From the NCBI RefSeq assembly GCF_000472925.1, contig NZ_AXAS01000035.1, positions 1 to 64,000 on the forward strand: a stretch of 64,000 nucleotides of DNA, in the 5' to 3' direction. Shown here piece by piece: positions 53,443 to 62,015 of this stretch (position 1 is its first letter; every line of letters begins with the position of its first letter). The DNA is from Bradyrhizobium sp. Ec3.3 (GTDB lineage Bacteria; Pseudomonadota; Alphaproteobacteria; Rhizobiales; Xanthobacteraceae). The translations under genes and the position numbers were made by a program. The notes under the pieces were generated by a model. That model searched no databases and was not told the origin of the DNA. It worked only from the letters and a program-made list of their open reading frames with translations.

Positions 53443-54663
53443 TCAGGCCAGCGCGCTCTTCAGATCGAAAGTCTCGTCAGCGGCCTTGTCGGGCGCGAGC
53501 GAGCGGTCCATGCCGAGCAGGCGACGGCCGAACATGTGATCGCCGGCGCGGTTGATGGACTCGATACCGAGCAGCTTGTCGCCCCTGTAGCAGAAGGCCG
53601 AGAACGCCTTCTTCGTGGGATCGCCGCGCAGCACGACGCGGTCGTAGCCCGTCGTCAGCCCGGCAATCTGCAGCTTGTCGTCGCCCTGGTCGCTCCAGAA
53701 CCAGGGCTGGCCGTCATAGACCTTCCTCTCGCCTGTCAACCGCGCCGCCACGCAGCGGGCATGGTCGGTGGCGTTCTGCACTGACTCCAGCCGCAAAGAG
53801 CCACCGAAGCGCGGGCTCGCGAACAGCGCACAATCGCCGACGGCTGAGATGTTCGGATCGGACGTCAAGAGATATTCGTCGACGATGATACCGGAGGCGA
53901 CCGGCAGCCCTGCCTCCGCCGCAAGCTCGATATTCGGCAGCACGCCGACGCCGACCACGACGAGATCCGCCGGCAGATGCCGGCCATCGCTCAAGGAGAC
54001 ACCGGTGACCTTGCCGCCCTCCGCCTCGATGCTGGTTGCCTGCACGCCGAGATGGATGCGGATGCCCGCCTCGCGATGGCGCTCCTGGAAATACTCCGAG
54101 ACCTCCGCCGTCACCGCCCGCGCCATAACGCGCGGCGCGAGCTCGAGCACGTCGACCTCGAGGCCTTTGATCCGGGCGGTGGACGCGAATTCGAGTCCGA
54201 TGAAGCCCGCACCAATCACCACGACCCGTGTCTTCGACGGAATGATTTTCCGCAGCGCCTCGCTCTCATCGAGGATGCGCAGGTATTTCACGTCGGTCAG
54301 ATTGGCGTTGGGCAGATCGAGCAGCCGGTTGCGCGCGCCCGTCGCCAGCACGAGATGGCCGTAGTCGAGCGTGTCGCCGGAGGCGAGATGAACCTTGCGC
54401 CCGGCGCGATCGATCGACGTCGCGCGGCCCGCGATCAGCTCGATCTTCTGGTCGGTAAAGAATTTCTCCGGCCGGAACATCAGGCTTTCAGGGCCGGCCG
54501 ACCCCTTGATATAGGCCTTGGACAAAGGCGGCCGCTGATAGGGCAGATGCGCCTCGTCATTGATAAGGCAGACGCGGCCTGCAAAGCCGGACTGACGCAG
54601 GGAGGCGGCGACCTGGTAGCCACCATGGCCCGCGCCGACGATGATCACCGAACCGTCCGTCAT
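53443..54663 (-). CDS. FAD-dependent ferredoxin reductase-like oxidoreductase
   Basis: The 406-residue flavoprotein has an FAD Rossmann site (VIIVGAGHGGYQVAASLRQ), the NAD-binding GAGFIGLEFAS, and the FAD-binding SVGDCA-like AVGDCALF. LPYQRPPLSKAY is characteristic of putidaredoxin, rhodocoxin or terpredoxin reductases. A Reductase_C domain at the end fits too. It would transfer electrons from NADH to a [2Fe-2S] ferredoxin serving a P450 or dioxygenase. No ferredoxin gene adjoins it, and it could serve the class I P450 at 36.8 kb. Confidence 0.9.
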   Translation of the reverse strand: MTDGSVIIVGAGHGGYQVAASLRQSGFAGRVCLINDEAHLPYQRPPLSKAYIKGSAGPESLMFRPEKFFTDQKIELIAGRATSIDRAGRKVHLASGDTLDYGHLVLATGARNRLLDLPNANLTDVKYLRILDESEALRKIIPSKTRVVVIGAGFIGLEFASTARIKGLEVDVLELAPRVMARAVTAEVSEYFQERHREAGIRIHLGVQATSIEAEGGKVTGVSLSDGRHLPADLVVVGVGVLPNIELAAEAGLPVASGIIVDEYLLTSDPNISAVGDCALFASPRFGGSLRLESVQNATDHARCVAARLTGERKVYDGQPWFWSDQGDDKLQIAGLTTGYDRVVLRGDPTKKAFSAFCYRGDKLLGIESINRAGDHMFGRRLLGMDRSLAPDKAADETFDLKSALA

Positions 54664-54900
54664 CGGAACAGCCCAACTTTCTGGACACGAGCGTTACCCA
54701 TGTCGTCTCCTCTCTCTCACTGATTTTGGCTTGCTGGCCTTGTCGGTCGAGGCGCCGGCGCTCGTGTCCGTCCCTAATCGATGGCACCACCATTTGACCC
54801 TATCGTTCCCGGTAAGGCAAGAGCATCCGGCGGTAGGGATTGTCTCCCCTCGCCTTCTGCGATTTAGTTGCGACAAAGACCTCCTGCCGGGGATTTTGCC

Positions 54901-55698
54901 ATGTCCGCATCCGCCGCCTCCCCCTCCGACGACGCCGCCCTGCTAAGCATCGACGGTCCCGTCGCCACCATCACGCTCAACCGCCCCGCCGCGTTCAATT
55001 CGATCAACCTCGCGATCGCGCAGAGGCTCGAACAGCTTGCCGCTGAGATCGAGACCTCCGACGCGATCCGGGTCGTCGTCATCGAAGGCGAAGGCCGCGC
55101 CTTTTGCGCCGGCGGCGATTTGCAGACCATCGGTGCCGCAGCCGAAGCCAACACGGTGACGCCGGTCGTGGGCGAACTCCTTAAGCATTATCATGCCTTC
55201 ATCGAGACACTCAGGCGCATGCCAAAACTCTCGCTGTCGAGTGTGCACGGCTCGGCCGCCGGCGCCGGCATGGGACTCGCCTTCGTCACCGACCTCTGCA
55301 TCGCCGCGGAAGATGCCAAGTTCACGCCGGCCTATGCCAAGATCGGTGTGTCGCCCGACGGCGGCAGCACGGTCGGCATTGTCGGAACCGTCGGCACACG
55401 ACGTGCCCTGCAGATCTTCCTCGCCGAGGACAGCTTTACCGCGCAGCAGGCTCATGAGTGGGGCCTCGTCGCCAAGGTCGTTCCGGCGGCTGAGCTCAAG
55501 GCCGCCACGCGGCAGCTCGCAGAGCGCCTCGCGCAAAATCCGCCTGCCGCGATCGCGGGAACAAAGTCGCTGGTCTACCAGGCCGCGACGACGCCGGTGA
55601 GGCAGCAGCTCGATGCCGAGGAGCACAATATCGTCATGGCAATGCACACGGAGGATTTCCGCGTCGCCGTGAAGAAATTCACCAGCAAGTCGAAATGA
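54901..55698 (+). CDS. Enoyl-CoA hydratase/isomerase family protein
   Basis: From the ATG at 54901, with GGGGA upstream, the product has 265 residues. It has the crotonase fold with oxyanion-hole glycines in CAGGDLQ (69-75) and GSAAGAGMGLAF (117-128). The second acidic residue of hydratases is replaced by an isomerase-like SPDGG with Asp153, so delta-isomerase or PaaG-type chemistry is more likely than plain hydration. TTG at 54868 could start a longer form. It overlaps the histidine phosphatase start (ATGA). CoA substrate unknown. Confidence 0.86.
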   Translation: MSASAASPSDDAALLSIDGPVATITLNRPAAFNSINLAIAQRLEQLAAEIETSDAIRVVVIEGEGRAFCAGGDLQTIGAAAEANTVTPVVGELLKHYHAFIETLRRMPKLSLSSVHGSAAGAGMGLAFVTDLCIAAEDAKFTPAYAKIGVSPDGGSTVGIVGTVGTRRALQIFLAEDSFTAQQAHEWGLVAKVVPAAELKAATRQLAERLAQNPPAAIAGTKSLVYQAATTPVRQQLDAEEHNIVMAMHTEDFRVAVKKFTSKSK

Positions 55699-56276
55699 AC
55701 GTGCTCACGCCGCCACGCTCGTTCTACGGCCTTCGTCATGGCGCGACCGACTGGAATCGCGAGGGACGTTTCCAGGGACGGACCGACAATCCGCTGAACG
55801 CGGATGGCATCACGCAGGCCCATGCAGCGGGAGATCTGCTACGCGGCTCCGCCATCAGCCGCATCGTCACCAGCCCTCTGGTGCGCGCGGCGAGAACGGC
55901 CGAGATCATTGCAGCCACGATCTCGGTACCTCTGACGACCGACCATGGCATCATCGAGTGCGATTTCGGCAGCTTCGAGGGACTATCCGTCCGCGCCGCC
56001 ATGGAGAAGCACGGCGTCAAATCGGCAGAAGGCCTCATCTCCATTCTGCCGGCCGATGGCGAAGCCTGGGACGTCGTCACCAAACGGTCGCTGGCCTGCG
56101 TGTCTGGGTGGCTGGAACGGCATCCCGACGACCACATCCTGTTCGTCTGCCATGATGCAGTGATGCAGGCGCTTGCGCGGTCGCTGTGCGGCAGCTTTTT
56201 CCAGAACCGCCACGGCGCGCCCTTTTGCTACCTGCCCTCACAGCAGGGATGGCGCGTCGAGGAACTTCGCTACTGA
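55695..56276 (+). CDS. Histidine phosphatase family protein
   Basis: The 193-residue protein has the phosphoglycerate-mutase-like motif YGLRHGATDWNREGRFQG with phosphohistidine His15 (RHG at 14-16), an acid Glu in IECDFGSFEG and the second His in FVCHDAV. The family removes phosphate from small molecules or proteins. The start overlaps the crotonase stop. Its 3' end overlaps the convergent TRAP permease by 7 bp. Substrate unknown. Confidence 0.85.
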   Translation: MNVLTPPRSFYGLRHGATDWNREGRFQGRTDNPLNADGITQAHAAGDLLRGSAISRIVTSPLVRAARTAEIIAATISVPLTTDHGIIECDFGSFEGLSVRAAMEKHGVKSAEGLISILPADGEAWDVVTKRSLACVSGWLERHPDDHILFVCHDAVMQALARSLCGSFFQNRHGAPFCYLPSQQGWRVEELRY

Positions 56277-57610
56277 GGGCAGATATAGCCCGTGCCCGCC
56301 GGCGACTTGAAGCAGCCGACCGACTCGGGAAGCACGTGCCGTGGCAGCCACAAAACCACGCTCGGAAAATAGATCGCAAAGGCGATGGTGGCGAAGAACA
56401 CGACATAGATCGGCAATGCGGCGCGCAGCGCCCTGGCAAAGCTGATGCCGACGAATTTCGAGGCCATCAGCAGCACGAGGCCATAGGGCGGCGTGATCAG
56501 GCCGAAAGCGAGCGTTGCGATCAGCACCACGCCCATATGCACGCCGTTGATGTCGCCGGCTTCCGTCAGCGCGTTCACCAGTGGCATGAAGATAATGATG
56601 GTCGGCACCGGCTCGATGAAGTCGCCGACCACGGTGAACAGCAGCACCATCAAGAGCATGATCAGGTGCGGATCGTTGCCGGCGATCGAGGTGATCCATT
56701 CCGCGATGTAGTTCGCACCGCGCAAATAAGCCAGCATCCAGCCGAACGCGTTGGCGGCGCCGATCGTGATCAGCGGCAGCGAGAAGATCAGCCCGGCGAG
56801 GCAGAAGTCGTACGGAATCTTCCTGAAGTGGCCGCGGTTCAGTGCGGGGATCACGACAAGGATGATCCAGGCCACGGCAACCACGCCGGCTTCCGTCGGC
56901 GTGAACCAGCCGGTCAAGATGCCGCCAAGCAGGATCACCGGGATCATCAGCGGCAAGGCCGCATCGCCTGCGGCAAACACCACCTGCCGCAGCGGCGCGC
57001 GCGGCTTGCGCAGGCCGGACGGGCCGAAGAAATAACAATAGATCATCAGGCCGAAGCCGATCATCAGGCCCGGCACGACACCGGCCATGAACAGGCCCGC
57101 GATCGAGACGTTGCCGACCGCGCCATAGACCACCGCGGTGATGCTCGGCGGCACCAGCGCCGCGATGGTCGAGGCCGATGCAATGATCGCGGCGATGAAC
57201 GCGGGCTCGTAGCCCTCACGCTTCATCGGGCCGCCGAGCGCGCGGCTCATCACGGCAACGTCGGCCGTCGTCGAGCCCGACATTTCCGAGAAGAACATGC
57301 TGAAGACGACGACGACCTGCGACAGCCCGCCCCTGATATGCCCGACCAGCGACACCGAGAGGTTCGCGATTCTTACCACCACATTCGCCGAGCTCATGAG
57401 CTCGCCGACCAGCAGGAAGAACGGGATTGCGAGCAGCGCCTCGGAATCCACGCCGTCAAAGATCTTCTGGATGATGGCGGCGAGCGAGACGTCGGACAGG
57501 ATCGCGCCGATGAAGACACCGGCCATCAGCGAGAACGGCACGGGCACGCCGAGATAGCCGAAGAACAGGAAGCAAGACGACATCAACACCAGGACGACCG
57601 GTGCGCTCAC
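56270..57610 (-). CDS. dctM: TRAP transporter large permease (DctM-like)
   Basis: The 446-residue membrane protein starts at GTG (57610), overlapping the DctQ stop. Many hydrophobic helices and the conserved PFFLLVGELMSSANVV, GSTTADVAVMS and TPPYGLVLLMASK segments match DctM. It is the ion-coupled translocation subunit. The three TRAP genes follow the sugar-acid dehydratase, so the solute is probably a sugar acid. Last gene of its operon. Confidence 0.93.
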   Translation of the reverse strand: MSAPVVLVLMSSCFLFFGYLGVPVPFSLMAGVFIGAILSDVSLAAIIQKIFDGVDSEALLAIPFFLLVGELMSSANVVVRIANLSVSLVGHIRGGLSQVVVVFSMFFSEMSGSTTADVAVMSRALGGPMKREGYEPAFIAAIIASASTIAALVPPSITAVVYGAVGNVSIAGLFMAGVVPGLMIGFGLMIYCYFFGPSGLRKPRAPLRQVVFAAGDAALPLMIPVILLGGILTGWFTPTEAGVVAVAWIILVVIPALNRGHFRKIPYDFCLAGLIFSLPLITIGAANAFGWMLAYLRGANYIAEWITSIAGNDPHLIMLLMVLLFTVVGDFIEPVPTIIIFMPLVNALTEAGDINGVHMGVVLIATLAFGLITPPYGLVLLMASKFVGISFARALRAALPIYVVFFATIAFAIYFPSVVLWLPRHVLPESVGCFKSPAGTGYICPQ

Positions 57611-58182
57611 GGCTGCACCCTCGTCTCGCGGACTGCGGGAGGCGCGGCATCCTCGTCCTGCGGTTCGGGATGATCAAAACCGTTGCGCAGGCCGTTGACG
57701 AGCTGCTCGATCGTGAAAAGGCCGATCAGGACGCCTGACACCGGAATGATGGCATAGAGCGAGGCAATCGGCGTGCCCGACGGCAGGCGAAAGCTGCCGA
57801 AGCCGCGGAGATAGTTGAGATAGCCGTACCAGACCAGGCAGGCGGCGACGCCGAGCACGACGATGCGAATGACGACCTCGACGATCAGTCGCGGCGTACC
57901 GTGCATCGCCTCGGAGATCGCGGTGAGATAGAGATGATCGTTGCGCCGGGTCGCGACCGCCGTGCCGACGAAGATCGCGTAGATGAACAGCGTTGAGGTG
58001 ACCTCCTGGAGCCACAGCCAAGGATGACCGATGGTGCGGGTGACGATGTCGGCGGTCACCGACAACGAGAAGCCGAAGCACAGCACGCCGCATAGCATCA
58101 TCAACGCAAGCTCGAGCCAGTCGAGGATGCGCCACTTCAGGTGACGCTGCCGCGTCAGAACGAGCTTGTCGGCGATGGCCAT
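57607..58182 (-). CDS. dctQ: TRAP transporter small permease (DctQ-like)
   Basis: The 191-residue protein has four membrane helices, with WLELALMMLCGVLCFGFSLSV, FWLQE-like WLWLQEVTSTLFIYAIFVGTAVATRRNDHLYL and later YAIIPVSGVLIGLFTIEQLV, all standard for DctQ. It supports assembly of the large permease and binding protein. The stop overlaps the GTG of dctM, and a strong repeat separates it from dctP. Confidence 0.92.
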   Translation of the reverse strand: MAIADKLVLTRQRHLKWRILDWLELALMMLCGVLCFGFSLSVTADIVTRTIGHPWLWLQEVTSTLFIYAIFVGTAVATRRNDHLYLTAISEAMHGTPRLIVEVVIRIVVLGVAACLVWYGYLNYLRGFGSFRLPSGTPIASLYAIIPVSGVLIGLFTIEQLVNGLRNGFDHPEPQDEDAAPPAVRETRVQP

Positions 58183-58209
58183 CGTTGCTCCCGGCTGCGG
58201 CTTGTCTTC

Positions 58210-58326
58210 ACCTCTCCCGCCTGCGGGAGAGGTCGGCGCGGAGCGCCGGGTGAGGGCTCTCTCCTCATTGGGAATCTCTCCGTGGAAGCACCCTCTCCCC
58301 CGCCCTCTCCCGCAAGCGGGAGAGGG
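58210..58326. repeat. Two perfect hairpins between dctP and dctQ
   Basis: CCTCTCCCGC (58211-58220) pairs with 58223-58232 around CT, and CCCTCTCCCGC (58303-58313) with 58316-58326 around AA. The same sequence family (CCTCTCCC...GGGAGAGG) is at 22425-22545. It sits within the TRAP operon and could stabilise the binding-protein mRNA. Confidence 0.75.
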
Positions 58327-58350
58327 AGCACACCGTCTTCTGGCATCACG

Positions 58351-59346
58351 TTAGTTGATCGACCGGATCAGGTTCTTGATCTTCTCGGCGTGCGGGCCGA
58401 GATCCTTGGCGAGCTTGTCGAGATAGGGATCGGCGATCGCCGTAAAGCTCTTCTTGTCGACGTTGTCGACGATCTTGACACCCAACTTCTTCAGCTTCTC
58501 GGCTGCGCTGCGCTCAAGCTCGAACGCCTTCTGCGGCTCCTTGGAGCTGATCTCGTTCGCCGCGGTTTGCACCCACTGCTTCTGCTCGGCCGAGAGGCTC
58601 TGCCAGAGCTTGTCGGAGACGAACACCAGCGCGTTATTGGCCTCGTGCTCGGTGATGTTGAGGACCGGCGCCACCTCGTAGTGCTTGTTGACGAGATAGA
58701 CGTTGATGCTGTTCTCGGCGACGTCGACCACGCCGGTCTGGAGCGAGGTGTAGACGCTGCCGAACGGCATGTGCACGGTCTGGGCGCCATAGGCCGGGAA
58801 CATAGTGTCCTCTGTCGCAGTCGCCTGCACGCGGACCTTCAGCCCCTTGATGTCACCGACATTGTGGATCTCCCTCTTGGAGTACATGTGGCGCACGCCC
58901 TGCGAGCCTGTCGCGATGACGTGGAGGCCCTGCGTGGTCTCGTCGATCAACGTCTTGAGCGCTTCGAACACTTTCGGGTCGGCCAATCCCTTGATCACGT
59001 GATTTTCGTCGCGGAACAGAAAGTGCAGCGACATCACGCCGGCCTGTGGCGAGATCGTCGCGGTATTGGCGGACGAGATGATCGCGAATTCAATATCGCC
59101 CGACTTCACGAGCTGGAGGACCTGCGGCTCCTGGCCGAGCTGCGCGCCGGGATACTGATCGATGATCATGGTGCCCTTGCTCAATTCCTTGAGCTTGTCG
59201 GCAAAGAGGTCGCCGGCGATCGAATAACCGGTATTGCGCGGCTGGTCGTAGGCGAAGCGATAATGCTTCACCTCCTGTGCCGATGCGCCCGTGACGAACA
59301 GGATCGCGGCCGTTGCCGCCAGCCCAAGCATGGATCGTGCAATCAT
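58351..59346 (-). CDS. dctP: TRAP transporter substrate-binding protein (DctP-like)
   Basis: The 331-residue protein has a signal peptide (MIARSMLGLAATAAILFVTGASA) and the DctP pattern: YRFAYDQPRNTGYSIAGDLFADKL, PGAQLGQEPQVLQLVKSGDIEF and DIKGLKVRVQATATE with the carboxylate-binding Arg. It is periplasmic. It precedes the two permease genes and follows the dehydratase gene by 60 bp, so a hexuronate, aldonate or aldarate ligand is likely. Specificity within acids cannot be read. Confidence 0.92.
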   Translation of the reverse strand: MIARSMLGLAATAAILFVTGASAQEVKHYRFAYDQPRNTGYSIAGDLFADKLKELSKGTMIIDQYPGAQLGQEPQVLQLVKSGDIEFAIISSANTATISPQAGVMSLHFLFRDENHVIKGLADPKVFEALKTLIDETTQGLHVIATGSQGVRHMYSKREIHNVGDIKGLKVRVQATATEDTMFPAYGAQTVHMPFGSVYTSLQTGVVDVAENSINVYLVNKHYEVAPVLNITEHEANNALVFVSDKLWQSLSAEQKQWVQTAANEISSKEPQKAFELERSAAEKLKKLGVKIVDNVDKKSFTAIADPYLDKLAKDLGPHAEKIKNLIRSIN

Positions 59347-59406
59347 CGTCTCCCCCTGTTTTATGGTTCGCCGCTTTTGCGGCTGAACAGTTTTGCGGGT
59401 GGTCGC

Positions 59407-61125
59407 TCACCCCTTCCCGGTCTTTGGTCCAGTCCTCTGCATGAAATCGAAGTCGCAGCCCTCGTCGGCCTGCAAGATGGTCTCGTTGAACAGCCAGGCA
59501 TAGCCGCGCTTGGCCTCGTCCGACGTCGCCGGGAGCTTCAAGACGGTGCGCCGGCGCGCCAGCTCCGCATCGTCAACCAGAAGCTCGATGCTGCGCTTGG
59601 CAACATCCAGCCGGATCATGTCGCCGTTCTTCACCAGCGCAAGCGGTCCGCCGACCGCGGATTCCGGCGTGATGTGCAGCACGATGGTGCCGAACGCCGT
59701 GCCGCTCATGCGCGCGTCCGAGATGCGCACCATGTCCTTGGTGCCACCACGCGCCAGCTTCTTCGGGATCGGCAAGTAACCTGCCTCGGGCATGCCCGGC
59801 GCGCCCTTCGGCCCCGCATTGCGCAGCACCAGCACGTCATCGGCAGTGACGTCGAGATCGGGATCGTCGACCCGCAAGGTCATATCCTCGACGGATTCGA
59901 ACACCACCGCACGCCCGGTGTGCTGCAATAGCTTGGGGCTTGCAGCGGATTGCTTGATGACGGCACCGCGCGGCGCGAGATTGCCGTGCAGGACGGCAAG
60001 ACCGCCTTCCGGCTTGATCGGATTGTCGCGCGGACGGATGGCGTCCTGTCCGGGCACGTCTTCCGCATTGGCAACGACGTCTCGGAGGGTCTGTCCAGAA
60101 ATCGTCTTGGCGTCGAGATCGATGAGATCGCCAAGCTGCGCCAGGAGTTTCGGCACGCCGCCGGCGTGATGGAAATGCTCCATATAATGCTCGCCAGACG
60201 GTTTCAGGTCGACCAGCACCGGCACTTCGCGGCCGAGCTTGTCGAAGGCATCGAGATCCAGCCGGTGTGGCGAACGATGCGCCATCGCCGTCAGATGGAT
60301 CAGGCCGTTGGTCGAGCCGCCGATCGCTTGCAGCACGACCTGCGCATTTTTGAAAGACGCCGGCGTCAGCAATTCGCTCGGCTTCGGCCCCTTGGTCTTG
60401 GCCATCTCGGCGGCGACCTTGCCGCTCGCTTCAGCCAGACGGAAACGCTCGGCATGCGGTGCCGGGATCGTCGCGCTCATCGGCAACGAAAGGCCGACGG
60501 CCTCGATCATGCAGGCCATGGTCGAGGCCGTGCCCATCACCATGCAGGTGCCGACCGATGGTGCGAGCCGGCCGTTGACCGCCTCGATCTCGGCATCGTC
60601 GATATCGCCCGCGCGATATTTCGCCCAAAGCCGCCGACAATCGGTGCAGGCCCCCAGCACCTCGCCCTTGTGATGGCCGACCACCATCGGCCCCACGGGG
60701 ATGACCACGGTCGGCAGGTCGGCGCTGATCGCGGCCATCACCTGCGCGGGCAGCGTCTTGTCGCAGCCGCCGATCACGATCACCGCATCCATCGGCTGGG
60801 CGCGGATCATCTCCTCGGTGTCCATCGCCATCAGGTTGCGCAGGTACATCGAGGTCGGATGCGCAAAACTCTCGGCGATCGAGATGGTCGGGAACACGAA
60901 CGGCATCGCGCCCGACAGCATCACGCCACGCTTAGCGGCCTCGATGATCTGCGGCACGTTGCCGTGGCAGGGATTGTAATCACTGTAGGTGTTGGTGATG
61001 CCGACGATCGGGCGCTCGAGCGCATCGTCGGAATAGCCCATCGCCTTGATGAAGGCCTTGCGCAGGAACAGCGAGAAGCCGGCATCGCCATAGCTCGTCA
61101 GCCCTTTGCGCAAGCCACTCGTCAT
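59407..61125 (-). CDS. IlvD/Edd family sugar-acid dehydratase (arabonate/xylonate dehydratase-like)
   Basis: From the ATG at 61125, with GGGAG upstream, the product has 572 residues. Three Cys, Cys53 (YNPCHGN), Cys121 (GGCDKT) and Cys194 (GTCMVMGTAST), fit the iron-sulfur ligands of the family. RxPIVGITNTYSDYNPCHGN is typical of pentonate or hexonate dehydratases rather than the biosynthetic dihydroxy-acid enzyme. It removes water from a sugar acid to give a 2-keto-3-deoxy acid. It heads the operon with the TRAP genes and is divergent from a GntR gene. An open upstream extension to 61344 overlaps that regulator and is rejected. Confidence 0.87.
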   Translation of the reverse strand: MTSGLRKGLTSYGDAGFSLFLRKAFIKAMGYSDDALERPIVGITNTYSDYNPCHGNVPQIIEAAKRGVMLSGAMPFVFPTISIAESFAHPTSMYLRNLMAMDTEEMIRAQPMDAVIVIGGCDKTLPAQVMAAISADLPTVVIPVGPMVVGHHKGEVLGACTDCRRLWAKYRAGDIDDAEIEAVNGRLAPSVGTCMVMGTASTMACMIEAVGLSLPMSATIPAPHAERFRLAEASGKVAAEMAKTKGPKPSELLTPASFKNAQVVLQAIGGSTNGLIHLTAMAHRSPHRLDLDAFDKLGREVPVLVDLKPSGEHYMEHFHHAGGVPKLLAQLGDLIDLDAKTISGQTLRDVVANAEDVPGQDAIRPRDNPIKPEGGLAVLHGNLAPRGAVIKQSAASPKLLQHTGRAVVFESVEDMTLRVDDPDLDVTADDVLVLRNAGPKGAPGMPEAGYLPIPKKLARGGTKDMVRISDARMSGTAFGTIVLHITPESAVGGPLALVKNGDMIRLDVAKRSIELLVDDAELARRRTVLKLPATSDEAKRGYAWLFNETILQADEGCDFDFMQRTGPKTGKG

Positions 61126-61151
61126 GATGCTACTCCCTTCCGCAACTGCCA

Positions 61152-61248
61152 TTGTCGTACAGGCTGCCCCCTGATTGTCAATAACAGAGGTCGCCATTCG
61201 ACTTTTTTTCAAGCATGGCACCGTCACCGCGGGCAGATTATTGACAAT
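61152..61248. promoter_or_regulatory. Divergent operator/promoter region between gntR and dehydratase
   Basis: A perfect 11-bp inverted pair, ATTGTCAATAA (61174-61184) and TTATTGACAAT (61238-61248), lies in the 185-bp divergent gap. Each arm contains TTGACA oriented as a possible -35 for the gene it faces: minus strand at 61180-61175, plus strand at 61242-61247. TTGTCGTACAG at 61152-61162 matches the GntR consensus TNGTNNNACNA at all but the last base and overlaps a possible minus-strand -10. Confidence 0.55.
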
Positions 61249-61310
61249 CCGTCCCCTCCCTGCTCCACAAGGCGAGCGAACCACTGGGCCCGGCCTGGGG
61301 AGGCCAACTG

Positions 61311-62015
61311 ATGACGGAGACGGCAAGCGAGAGCCCGGCGGCACTTCGGCGCGAGGACCCGGACGACGTGGTCGCGCGGCTCGAGGAGGACATCATCTTC
61401 GGCCGCTTCGCGCCGGCAGCGCGCCTGACCGAGGACGCGCTGATGTCACGCTACGGCACCTCGCGGCACTTCGTTCGGCAGGCTCTCGTCGAGGCCGAGC
61501 GGCGCGGCATCGTCCGGCGCGAGAAGAACATCGGCGCCACCGTGCGCTTCTATTCGGCCGAGGAGGTCCGGCAGATCTACGAGGTCCGGGAGATGCTGAC
61601 GCGGCAAGCCGCGCTGATGATCCCCCTGCCCGCGCCGCAAGGCCTGATCGACGAACTCACCGAGTTGCAGCGGCACTATTGCGCCAAGGCCGAGATGCAG
61701 GACCTGCGCGGCATCCACGAGGCCAACGACGCCTTCCATGTCGCGCTGTTCTCCGCCTGCGGCAATCCCTATTTGGTGCGCTCGCTCCAGGACTACATGA
61801 ACCTGACGCTGCCGATGCGCGCGAAGAATCTCGCCGACCGCGAGGGACTGGCACTATCCCGGCGCCAGCACGAATTGATGATCGAGCTGCTCAAGGGCCG
61901 CGACAGCTGGGCGCTGGCGCAGCTCTGCGTCGATCACATGCAGTTCAGCAAGTCGGATTATCTGAAGCGGATTGCGGGCGACGAGCCGCGCGTTAGCGTT
62001 TGCTCCAATCGATGA
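61311..62015 (+). CDS. GntR-family (FCD) transcriptional regulator of the sugar-acid cluster
   Basis: The 234-residue regulator has a winged helix (DDVVARLEEDIIFGRFAPAARLTEDALMSRYGTSRHFVRQALVEAERRGIVRR) and an FCD domain with IHEANDAFHVALFSACGNPYL and DHMQFSKSDYL. FCD proteins often bind hexuronates, aldonates or other carboxylates. It is divergent from the dehydratase/TRAP operon and most likely represses it. Its 3' end overlaps the convergent uronate dehydrogenase gene by 23 bp. Confidence 0.9.
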   Translation: MTETASESPAALRREDPDDVVARLEEDIIFGRFAPAARLTEDALMSRYGTSRHFVRQALVEAERRGIVRREKNIGATVRFYSAEEVRQIYEVREMLTRQAALMIPLPAPQGLIDELTELQRHYCAKAEMQDLRGIHEANDAFHVALFSACGNPYLVRSLQDYMNLTLPMRAKNLADREGLALSRRQHELMIELLKGRDSWALAQLCVDHMQFSKSDYLKRIAGDEPRVSVCSNR

